64,000 nt of DNA, taken from Liolophura sinensis (taxonomy: Eukaryota > Mollusca > Polyplacophora > Chitonida > Chitonidae). The position numbers and the translations under genes are program-made. The stretch lies in the NCBI RefSeq assembly GCF_032854445.1, contig NC_088300.1, positions 57,510,984 to 57,574,983 on the forward strand, read 5' to 3'. Position 1 is the first letter of the stretch, and the number at the start of each line of letters is the position of its first letter. Positions 25,870 through 36,629 of the stretch are shown one piece after another. The notes under the pieces are model-generated. The model saw nothing but the letters and a program-made list of their open reading frames with translations. It did no database searches and was not told where the DNA came from.

Positions 25870-25945
25870 TGCAAGATGTGGCCAAGTGGTGACAGCGCTT
25901 GCCTTTCAATCGCTATTATACACAGGGTGCGGGTTCAAGAACAGT
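25870..25945 (+). repeat. tRNA-like relic (SINE head or tRNA pseudogene)
   Basis: GATGTGGCCAAGTGGTGACA resembles an A-box region and GTGCGGGTTCAAGAAC a B-box, at tRNA-like spacing. The acceptor arms do not pair and there is no complete cloverleaf, so it is not called as a tRNA gene. Confidence 0.4.
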
Positions 25946-26329
25946 CATGAGCAAGGAATTTGTAGATTTCTCTGATCGCACTGGTGACAACAACCAATCG
26001 ACAACGTCCCCATGGATGTTTGCGCAGTGTAACGTTCGCTGAAGACGAGGTTTAACATGTTCACTGCACGATATGGCTGTACATTATTGTGTAATAAGAT
26101 ATATGTTATGTTAAGTCAAAATCATTCATTCATTCATTCCACCGCATACGTTGTGCATACGTTACTCTGCCCCTCATCCTTCCAGTCATAAGTCCGATTT
26201 GTTCAGAAATTCTGAAAGTCCGGATTTGTACAAAATCCACAAGAAACTGGAAGCAGCTTTTCAACGTATCTGACAGGAGATGCTCCTTGATAAGATCTAG
26301 CGTTTGAGTTTAGATGAAACCCATGTAGG

Positions 26330-26500
26330 TTGAAGGAGTGAGTCTCCTCCTTGTTGCAGGACGGATTTCCACCGTTCTTTTCTTTTGTGCTGCTTCACTG
26401 AGACGACTCACCGAAGGCAAGTAAGCCGCCCCGTCCGAGCCATTATACTGATACGGGTCAACCAGTCGTTGCACTACCCACTTCATGCTAGACGCTCTTA
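26330..26500 (-). repeat. Dispersed repeat, family B, related to 54430-54660
   Basis: GACGACTCACCGAAGGCAAG followed by TAAGCCGCCCCGTCCGAGCC and ATTATACTGATACGGGTCAA is the reverse complement of the block at 54535-54610, with only a few differences. Non-coding, probably SINE-like. Confidence 0.7.
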
Positions 26501-26579
26501 CTTTCTCTTTTAAGGTCTTAGGTGTAACCCGACCCAGCGGGTTGAAGGACGTTATCTGGACACTTGCATGGTGTAACAG

Positions 26580-26716
26580 GATTTATTTATTTATTTATTT
26601 GGTTGGTGTTTTACGCCATACTCAAGAATATTTCACTTATACGACGGCGGCCAGCATTATGGTGGGAGGAAAGCCCGGGGGAAACCCACGACCATCCGCA
26701 GGTTGCTGTATGACCT
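26580..26716 (-). mobile_element. SINE, 3' half
   Basis: It reads (ATTT)n, GGTTGGTGTTTTACGCCATA, CTCAAGAATATTTCACTTAT, ACGACGGCGGCCAGCATTAT, GGTGGGAGGAAAG, CCACGACCATCCGCAGGTTG. The head is missing. It is well conserved, hence fairly young. Confidence 0.85.
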
Positions 26717-26927
26717 GGTGTATCATGAAGTGACAGTTTTACCTCAAAATACATATACAGTTCCATACTTGTAAGGCACAATTTTTGGTGAGAAAACTAT
26801 ACTCTTACGACTGTGTAACTTAAGTAGCATGTGATGTGTTTTCTTGTTCCCAAAACGTTGCATTTAATGCAAAGACGACATTCGCTTCTGAGAGAACGCA
26901 TTTATATGGATTTACACATATGCAGTA

Positions 26928-26929
<2 letters not shown>

Positions 26930-27002
<73 letters not shown>
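26930..27002. repeat. (TA)n microsatellite
   Basis: About 36 TA units, followed by a shorter TA tract at about 27010-27027. Confidence 0.95.
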
Positions 27003-27003
<1 letters not shown>

Positions 27004-27611
27004 CGGACTATATATATATATATATAATCAGTCATAGTCGCTACCAAAAACACGTAACAACACAAGCGCTGCACATCGATATGTTGAATGTCTATATCAT
27101 TGCAAAGAAAATGCAGTTACAATACTTTTTTCTAATTTATTATGTTAAACTCCATAAGCTGAGTTTCGGCAACAAGAACTCATTGCAGACAACGGGCGTG
27201 GAGAGTAACTGATTTTACAGACAGCTGGATATATACAGACGACTTGCCAGTTTCATTATATAGTTCGTTATATAATTTCAAGTAGTCTGTGTAAAACTGA
27301 ACTTTGAGTCTGAGGCTGACCACATCACAAAATATCTTATGACCTGTTCTTGGAGCTTTGACATAAAAAGGCTTCGATACCGGTGACTTTTCATTCATAC
27401 GTGGGGATCTTATTTGCAAGGAAAGACGCAATATATATATTGACTATAGGGAAGAGGAAACCAGGAAGATTTAGGACGAAACTTGCCAGTTACCTGACAT
27501 ATATGATGATGGCTATGATATATACGCGTATATATGTATTCAAGTTGTATACGTTCATAAAGGCGCTTAACCACCCGATCGCTTGCTGGGAACAGTTATG
27601 TCCCCTGAAAC

Positions 27612-27731
<120 letters not shown>

Positions 27732-28202
27732 AGTTACACGTATATTTATTTACTTATTTGATTATAGCTCAACCAAATGCAAAGGTCTGCTCAAGAGTTT
27801 TTACTTGTACATTGAAGGTTGGAAGAAACTAGTGTGTCGAGGCTAAACCACCGCCCTTTGGCAAGTTACTGACGAATGTCCCAGTATGACACAGGTACGC
27901 ATTCCATAGGCCTATATACTAGTAGAAGTCTGCAACAAACGAGAGATAATGCAAACGGTCGCACAAGCGCCAACGAACGCTTATTGTCCACATGTCCTTA
28001 CGAGTAGGAATATAGAGGGGATAATCTACGAACCTCCACATGCCCAAGACCGGGACTGAACCGGCATCTTCTGTGCACGCCTCGTATACATCATCCCATT
28101 CAACTGTACAATTTATGGTTTATGCATATGTATTAAAATATTACTATACAGACACCAACTCGCGCAAATATACATGTATAGTCCTGTATATGGCCTACGG
28201 CA

Positions 28203-28285
28203 TATTTATTTATATATTTATTTCATTGGTTTTAAACGCCGAATTCAAGAATATTTCACTTATACGACGGCGGCCAGTCAGCATG
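28203..28285 (-). mobile_element. SINE tail fragment next to an 18-G run
   Basis: ATTTATTTATATATTTATTT, GCCGAATTCAAGAATATTTC and ACTTATACGACGGCGGCCAG match the reverse SINE tail. A run of 18 G (28317-28334) follows about 30 bp later. Confidence 0.7.
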
Positions 28286-28361
28286 GCCTACTGTGTATAG
28301 TGGCGGGGGAACTGGAGGGGGGGGGGGGGGGGGGCTAAATGTACATGTACAAGTCCCGGGA

Positions 28362-28415
28362 GCAGTCGTGGTCGAGTGATTGAAGGCGTTTGCTGAAGAC
28401 CACTTGTCTTCAAAC
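28362..28415 (+). repeat. tRNA-Ser-like 5' half (relic)
   Basis: GCAGTCGTGGTCGAGTGATT followed by GAAGGCGTTTGCTGAAGACC closely resembles the first half of eukaryotic tRNA-Ser (the D-arm reads TGGTCGAGTGATTGAAGG). The T-arm and 3' acceptor strand are missing, so it is a truncated pseudo-tRNA or SINE head, not a working tRNA. Confidence 0.5.
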
Positions 28416-29589
28416 AAATAAAACACAGTGTGATATTTAAGTGCGTCCAAAAATTGCTATCGTTGAAAGTTGGACATGAAAAACAAAATGAAAGGCAAAC
28501 TCATATTGCCGTCCACAGTTAAAGAATTCATACACTTGACCTGGCAATTCGGATAAAACGTAGATTTAATGCAGGACTGGATGCCTATCCAGCACAACAG
28601 CAGATTTCTTCATGCAACTGTTTGCATTTATCGCAACTAAAATTAATACATCACAATTTTTAACTAAATGAGGGGCACATGTGCGCCATGATCAACTGTC
28701 CAGAGACCTGCAGTTGCATGGTCTTTTGGAATAGGCAACCAAAGGTTGGTTTGTATATGTACTGTAGTATGTTTGCAGCAAATGTACACGTGCGAACAGT
28801 GTACAGTGTAGAATATTATAGAGCGCTATTCGTTGTGATTAATTAGCATTGTTTAGTCTTCCAGTCCACGGAAGTTCGATTGCCGATTTAACAATCCAGC
28901 AGCGATTCTACCATGAGAATGCTAATATACCAACAATTTTTAGATTTTACTACCTTTGCATCGCTTCAGTGCATGTTTGAAGTTTTACAAGTCGCATGCA
29001 TGCTTGCCATATAACAGGAAGAGTAGAGTAAAACAGAACTGAAAAAGCAGTATCCTTACGAGTGTGTCAGGAGTTGTCACACAGAGCTATAGTCAGCTTT
29101 GCTATTTGAGGGGCACAGGGACTCGCACTGGGACCGATTCCCTGCCTTACCACACCAGGTCCTTTACCCTTTTTGACAGATCACGTGCATCGCGATACAC
29201 AATATGACAGTTAGCTGTAACATTGTAACAGCCACTGAAAATTCTTGTGTAAGGTCTTAAATTTTAAGTGTGTCTATAATATATAATTTATATTTAGATA
29301 CGTTATTGACTGCGGTCAACTATAAAAAGAGGTGAATATGTAATTGTCATCTGATATAGGGACAAAATCCATATTTCCGCCTCAGCATATGTAGGATGAA
29401 ACAAAAAAATGATTACGGATCATTATGGAGACAGACTTGTGGTTTTTGATTCATTCGATGCATTTCAAGGGAAATAACTCTAGAGTCCAAGATTATCATA
29501 ACGTTGAAAGCGACCTGTCAGCCGAAGCAAACAACAAAACAATTTACCCTACTAGTGAAGATCAATATAGATACAGGATCTTATATGAA

Positions 29590-30110
29590 CCATTTTTTGA
29601 AATAAAATGTCAGTTTTGAAATAAACACCATCTTTGGAAATAAAACTTGATTAGTTATGAAACACGTTCCACCTTTTATAAAAAAAATGACCACTTTTGA
29701 AAACATATCCTGCTGCCTACTCTTAAATTTTAAAAAACAAATCGGTCTTCCAGGAACTATGCGGATAGTCGCAGGTTTCCGCCGGGCTCTGTCCGGTTTC
29801 CTCCCACCATGATGCTGGCTGCTGTCGTATAAGTGAAATATTATTGAGTACGGCGTAATACACCAATTAATTAAATAAATAAATTAAAAAACAAATCCTT
29901 TTTTTTTTTGGAAATAAGTTCCACTTCTGAAAACAAAAATTACAAGTTGTGAAAAAAGTCAATATCACGTAAGTAAGAAAAAAATTGAAAGTTGTCAGTA
30001 ACTGATTTTTATTTCAAAAGTGGACGTCACGTCATAAATGACCAATTCTCATTTCAAGTGTAGTTTTTGTTTCAAATCTGCAACGGATTTATTTTTAAAA
30101 AGTGAACAAC
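29590..30110. repeat. Degenerate AT-rich repeat (TTTTGAAATAAAA motif)
   Basis: It repeats loose versions of ACTTTTGAAAT(A)AAAA with spacers. A similar stretch at about 31050-31190 shares GAACCATTTTTTGAAATAA and TCCTGCTGnCTAC segments, pointing to a diverged duplication. A SINE fragment is inserted at 29760-29890. Confidence 0.5.
29760..29890 (+). mobile_element. SINE, 3' half
   Basis: It shows GCGGATAGTCGCAGGTTTCC, GCTCTGTCCGGTTTCCTCCC, ACCATGATGCTGGCTGCTGT, GTATAAGTGAAATATTATTG and the (AAATA)n end. The head is missing. Confidence 0.8.
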
Positions 30111-30822
30111 CTGAAGAAGTAATAGTCAACTGCCCTCAAGATATGTATAAATCACTCGACACAAAGGCAATGTGCCATATACACGCAGACCTATGAAGCC
30201 AGGTATTCAAGAAATAGTTGTACCATGGTTAGTAACAGCAGAAAACCACTTAGACTATACAGATAGCACTCCAATTATTATTATTTATTTAAATAATTCA
30301 TGCTTTGATTTGTATTTACTTATTTTTACAACGAAAGGACCTGGGCAATCCCGAAATGTCTGACGGCTTTCTCCGACACATCTTGGCATATTCGTGTGAG
30401 ATGGATGCTAAGGCAAACGTAGGAGGCACGTTACAGAGTTCCGTCAGCTGTAATTGTTTGTGAAGAGCTCCAATTATATATCTACTTATAAAATTTACAA
30501 TACTTAAACTTTTCCAGACATTTCAGACGGAGGCTAACTTTGAGATGAGCGCATGTGTGGGGTGTATGTGTAACTGAGGGTGGGGGCAGTGAGTACGTGA
30601 GTGATGAAGAAAGCAAGTGGGCTTACCAGGTAATTAACAAGTCACAGTTCATATAGGTTATGAAACGCCAACAAAAACAAATAATTTACGAACTAAATCG
30701 TTGTACGCCTACGTATAAGCCACGCCTATTCGAGCGTCAATCACTTTATCAGCCTTGACCTGTACCTTGCCTTTTCTGTCATTCTTTCGTTGTGCTGGTC
30801 TTTGGGGTGAGAGGTTTTGGAT

Positions 30823-30843
30823 GGGGGGGGGGGGGGGGGGGGG
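30823..30843. repeat. Poly-G run, 21 bases
   Basis: An uninterrupted G homopolymer. Similar runs occur at 22011-22025, 28317-28334 and 51618-51636. Lengths may be unreliable in assembly. Confidence 0.9.
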
Positions 30844-31439
30844 AATAGGAGAGTCGAACCAGGGATAATGACAGCACAAGAGGCATAACACCTCCTGCAA
30901 CCACTCACTCGATCACTTCCATTACCCTGGAACCGCAAGCTATTGTTCATATGTTCAGTTGAAAACCATGCCACGGGGATATCTAATGCCTCTTACATGT
31001 TTATGTGTGGTAAAAAATTATTAGAAAATATTAAGTCTACAGAGGACTGTAGGAACCATTTTTGAAATAACATGACGGTATTTTTTTTTTAATTAACCGC
31101 TTTCAAATAAAAACTGATCAGTTTTGGAACAATCCTGCTGACTACGTTTGAGATAAAAAAAATGTACCATTTTTTATGCTCCGCTCTAGAAAAAAATTAT
31201 GGTATACATTATGGCACTGATTCAAAAGTGGCTCTTGCAGCCCTGCCCTGCACAAATCCTGCCCAAAAGTAGCTCTCTGGCCGTCTTTTACATGTGAGTT
31301 TTCCCACAGTACCGGCATATGATATATACGGTACGCCTGTCTCTCAGAATGAACAGCTAGGTTAGGAATTTCTAATACGTACTTCGATGCGATAAATTTG
31401 TGTCTTTACAGATTTTTAATGGTCACTTGAAAGATTTAC

Positions 31440-31900
31440 AAACCACTAATCTAACAGAGTTGAGTTTATCTCCACCTCGTCTAACGCGATTGTATTGGCC
31501 GTTAGTCCTGGCCACAAGTGAAGGTCACATGATCTGACATATTCTTTTATGCAGTCATGTGACATCGCCTTTCGTCAGCTGAGCGAGACCGGATCGGGCA
31601 TTGGATATCAACGGTTGGTCCGCTTTCCCCGGGTTTTTACATCATCTTTGGGTATTTGACAGGTAAAACTGCTTTATTGTTTGACTGATTGATGAAGAGT
31701 GACAGTTGATTGTCAAGAAGTGGTGGTTTCTTTCTGAAAAGTTCGTCTTGAAGCGAAATTGGCTGGCAAGTAGTTTTCCGCTGGGGTAGTTTTCCACTGT
31801 TGACTGAACCAGTGGACGGTCGCTCACAGTCAGCTCGAGATCATTTAGTTTCGCTCGATCAACATCAAAACCCTTCCGCGTTCATCTCAGGTACAATTTG
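31440..31900 (+). promoter_or_regulatory. Putative promoter and first non-coding exon of the PRAS40 gene
   Basis: CpG frequency here is ordinary, in contrast to the CpG-poor transcription unit that follows. Two MITF/TFE-type E-boxes lie 30 bp apart: TCACATGA (31525-31532) and TCATGTGA (31555-31562). Two plausible donors could end a 5' untranslated exon: TTGACAG|GTAAAA at 31661/31662 and CATCTCAG|GTACAA near 31890. The first coding exon has its own acceptor at 36624, so at least one upstream non-coding exon is expected. The transcription start itself cannot be seen. Confidence 0.4.
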
Positions 31901-32290
31901 TATCTATAAGTCATAACTGATAGTTGTGTACATCCAGATGTTTGTCCCATCTCTGGATGCCGGCATTTTCATTCAGGCTCAATGGCATCATGGAGTAGGC
32001 TATTTTAAGGGTTAGCAGCAGTGACGTCATACCACTTTATGATAACGTCTCTGGATCCATACTTAACAAACAAAATGTCTTAAAGCCTACATAGTTACAG
32101 TTAACCACGGACGTTCTGGAACACCGTTAACAGGGAAGGATAGATATGCAGCCTAAGTAGCCATCTTATGACGAGAGACTTAGAATAGGCAAGTTTTTGC
32201 AACCTGAGGGCAGCACGACCCTGCTCTGATTTGCTTTGTGTGATACGGGGATCGGGGATGGGGCCAATGTCACTCGTATCACAATGAGTG

Positions 32291-32490
32291 NNNNNNNNNN
32301 NNNNNNNNNNNNNNNNNNNNNNNNNNNNNNNNNNNNNNNNNNNNNNNNNNNNNNNNNNNNNNNNNNNNNNNNNNNNNNNNNNNNNNNNNNNNNNNNNNNN
32401 NNNNNNNNNNNNNNNNNNNNNNNNNNNNNNNNNNNNNNNNNNNNNNNNNNNNNNNNNNNNNNNNNNNNNNNNNNNNNNNNNNNNNNNNNN
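32291..32490. other. Assembly gap (200 N)
   Basis: A run of exactly 200 N. The sequence immediately before it ends ATGAGTG and the sequence immediately after begins ATGAGTG. Open frames through the N run are artefacts. Confidence 1.
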
Positions 32491-33029
32491 ATGAGTGAGT
32501 GGAAGGAGACGTGATTAAAACAAGTTGCTTAGTTTTAGGTAGTGTGGATTTGGTTAACAGAGCTCAGTCAGGTGCTATGTATGTGTTTACCTAAAACCAT
32601 TCTGATGCATTTTTCACAGCTGTAATACATTAACCTACTTCAGACTTAGTGTGTAAAATGCAACCGTTTGTGGCCTACTGTTATTGATCAAATATTTGTT
32701 GGAAAATACCAATTGATGACATTTGCCACTTGTCAGAAATATACATTGGTGGCACATCTGTATGTGGTGTTATTAGCACACTTGCAATGCTGTGTAATTT
32801 TACATTTTTTGTAAGTATGCATAGTTTTGCAAGTTTCAGCTTGGATCAAGTGCAGGACATACATCTTTGACCTTTCTTCTAAGCGCTCTTAATATAATTT
32901 TACTCTCATTCTTAATCACATTGGTAAACAAATTTATAAATATGGTAATAACTAAATATAAATTGTTTCTATCTATCAGATAACAACAAGCATTCATTAA
33001 GTTCTCATACATTTTTGGTGAGGGCACTA

Positions 33030-33110
33030 ATTTATTTATTTCATTGGTTGGTAATTCGTGTTCAAGAATTCTTATAAGTCACATGTCGGCTAGGTTTATG
33101 GGTACAGTGA
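33030..33110 (-). mobile_element. Old SINE tail fragment
   Basis: ATTTATTTATTTCATTGGTT, GTTCAAGAATTCTTATAAGT and GTCGGCTAGG are a decayed reverse-oriented SINE tail inside a PRAS40 intron. Confidence 0.5.
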
Positions 33111-36100
33111 CCAGAATAAACAGAGATTTGATTGGTATAGCAGCGTATTTTGCACATGCAGTAAGAATGCTGTAGTGAAAGGCTTAAAATGTTTTCTTTT
33201 GGAGTTACCAGTCAGATGAACTGGTATATACTAACTTGCTACAACCAGCGAGTGGGAAATTTCCCATTGATCTATAGTAGAAACATACACTACATTCTCG
33301 AGAGTCTTTGCTGCACACTCCTGCAGGGTCACCCTGTTATATTTGGCATTGCTAGCAGAGTGAACTAAGTACCGTTCACTGCAATGTCATTCATCTTGAT
33401 GATTTGAAGAGACCTTGGCTTGCCATTGTCATCTTGTCATGACATGGAAGATGATATCAGATGGATCAGGGTAACAGGGCAGAATGTACTGGTTACCAGA
33501 AATTGGCCCTCAATTTTGTTGAGAGATAAAGCCTAAGTTTGAAATGGCTTTGTTCCTATACACCTTAGTTGCCCTAATATTCTGTTGGGTCTTGATTGAT
33601 TGTTGCAAACCAGTGTAGAGTAGTTTTCTCATGCAGTCATTGAGCTGAAGTGAAAGTGAGTAAAATACAGTCCTAAATTTTGTGCCTAATACTGGCAAAT
33701 GTGGAGGTGTATTTTATATGTTATTATCTTGATTTTGCATGTTGTTTTAAAAGTCCATAAAAGTAGTTAAGGCTTTGTAGAAATCTTTGAGTATTGCATG
33801 TAAAATTTATTCAAGACAACAAAGTGCAATATCAGCCAATATCAATATGGATATTCAACTCAGATTACTGTTTTCATAGAAGTTCATTTATTAATGCTTC
33901 AGTAGTCGTAAAATGAAATTTGCAAGCTTCTTAATAATGCAGTGTTAAGAACTGTTTCTGTGTGAAGGTTGTGCAGTGTTTGCATGTACCCCCTACAGAG
34001 ATTGAATGTTCTGATTCTTTGTTAAAACAGTTTTTCATTTCTTTATATGGTAATGACTGTTCTCATATTGTTCATCCAAAGTGACATAGATGTCTGTAGA
34101 CATATAGGTGAGGGATACAGTCAGGTAACAACAAGGTGCACTTTCTTCTATTAATAAACAAGAGATGTGTTGCCAGGATTTAATGTGGGTCACCCAGATC
34201 TACATATGTGTTTTGCCAGGCACTGGCTCATGCAGTAAAGCAGTGCTCCACAGAAAGATACCCGTGTCCCTCTGTTTCTAGGTCAATGTAATTGGCAGTA
34301 TGCATAAACATGAGCTCTAGCTGGGCCCTGTTAAAGATTTGCCCTAGCTGCAGAATTTTCATAAACAAAGGAGCTGTATTCAACTCCCAAGGTGTGTCAT
34401 AGATTTGACTTAAAGAAACCTTGTCAACAACAGGATGTTCAATTAGCTGCTGGACTCTGTGTCGGTGTGACTCAATAGCGAAGGGATTATCAGCTGATGT
34501 CACTTAGCTTTCAAGCCTGTATCTATACATGTATTTGATTGGAGGAGAGACAGGTCAGCCATTGTATATACTGTCATTTTAATAAGACTTAGCCTGCACT
34601 TGTCCTAGTTCTCTGAAGAACTGGTAAGCTTTAAAAGGTAGATTTATTCATAGAGTTTTAAGCAAGATACATGTAGTGTACTGTACCATGTGTACTTCTC
34701 CATAGCTTTTAGAAGTACTGCAGGTGTGAAATGTAGTAGATCAGAATTAAGAATCAAGTTCATGATTTTGTTTTTAACTAAGTGTTTTTTTATGGGGGGG
34801 GGGTGCGCGGGGAGCTTTTTTTTTTCTTTTTTTTTTACATGGGTATATATTGTGTTCCACAGATATTAAATCTAAATTTCATTGATTATGTATCATTGGT
34901 ACTAAACAGTGCCTGAATTATTCAATTGGTATTTATACATATTAATACTAGTTGAATCCCTAGATCCATGACTTGTATCCTGTTATATTTCAGTACGTGT
35001 ATAATTCAAAAAATTTAATTTTATGCAGTAGAGGTTGGGCCAGGTAATTATAATTTCAGATTATTTTAGAACAAGCAGTTCCAATAAAAATGCTGTTGTA
35101 ATATTGACCTAATTTGATATGTTACTCTTTGATGTTGGAGACAGCAGATTTGTCTAGCCTTAGGGCTTCAGAAACATAGTTGGTCTCCAAACAATGCTTA
35201 AATACACATGGTGGAAATATTCATACTGTGTAGATTGGTGAAGTACCCTGGCTGAGGATTACTTTTCTGACAATGCACCCCCATCCCCAACCCCGAAACA
35301 TACACTCCTGCACACCCTACCTTGGAGTCCCTGTCAAAGTGTATATAATAAATACTGGTACCTCTTAGTCAAAATTTCTAAGCATGTGCTAAGCTTTATT
35401 CCAATGCAGGCAACAAGTTTGGCTTTATGAAATGCCATGTTAACATAGTAATACTATAGTTGCATCATTTTGCTTCTCACCTTAACACTGAAATGTTTTA
35501 ATGGCAAGGCCTCGTTTTAGTGATTCTGGAGTTGCTGTGGCATGAGGTAATTAATTAATTTTTTTTTTTTGGTGGCGGGGGTGGGGGGAGTCTTTTCAGG
35601 GATTGTATTGTCTGCTTACTCATTGTCATGGTCAAAAGCATACACAGTGATTCAGAGGTTTAAATCAAAAGCTCCTAGACAGGTGAATGTGTTCAGTGCT
35701 TGATCTTTTTGTATATTGTATGTATATGTATAGAGGGATGATGAAGATGTGGACAAAAAGTGGCTATTGATAGTTTTAGAAATACATAGAACCAACATGT
35801 GATTAGCATGTAACAAGTCCTAGGCCAGCCAGGAACCTTGTTTATGAAATCACACTACTTCCTGGCTCCCTGCACTATTATTAACTTTTAAGCTATTTTA
35901 AAATCATGAAGACTTACTTTCCATTTCATCTCTTGCTGAATGGGCCTGTTTTTACACTTAGTCTATAGATGAATTTACATGTAATGTCAGCTCAAAGTAC
36001 AATGTACGTCAGCAGGACAGGAGGGAAATACCCACTTCAGTTAAGTGGGTTCATGTGTCGTCAGACAAGACTGCATGGTAACAAGGTGTGCTTGTGGTTA

Positions 36101-36629
36101 CTATGATTGCATCAGTCAGGTTATTAGCTGAGTAACGTGTTACAACATTTATAAAAATCTCCTTTGTCATGTGCACCAACAGTCCTTTATATTCAAGATT
36201 GTCAGCTGCCGTCCTAAGACCTCTAGATTACATGTGATGAATTACCTTGGAGACCTCATCAGGTTTACCTAGACGGAAATGTCTTTCTGTCATGTGATAC
36301 AGTCTTGAGGCAGGTGATACTACACAGTTATCTCCTTACTGGTTACCTGTAGCAGCTGTGCCATGTGGGAGTCTGTTAAATATATAAGCCTTACATAGGT
36401 AGCCTTGCAGCATTTGGCGTCATTAGTGTTTAACATGAACGTCATGAATATCAAGGATCTGGCAATGCTGATTCAAGGAGGGTGGATTAACCTCTGTATT
36501 CCAGTAGTTACTTACTCTAGAGGTATGTCAAATACATGTACATATGTACCTCCATTGTTTCAAAGAGCGGTCTACACAGTTGTAATGTGCAGATTGTGTA
36601 ATTTGTGACCTGTTCGTGTTACAGGAAAC

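Noticed and set aside
28362-28415. tRNA-Ser gene
   Set aside because: Only the 5' half matches; the variable arm, T-arm and 3' acceptor strand are absent.
32236-32514. Open frames spanning the N run
   Set aside because: The unknown bases cannot be read; the frames are artefacts of the gap.
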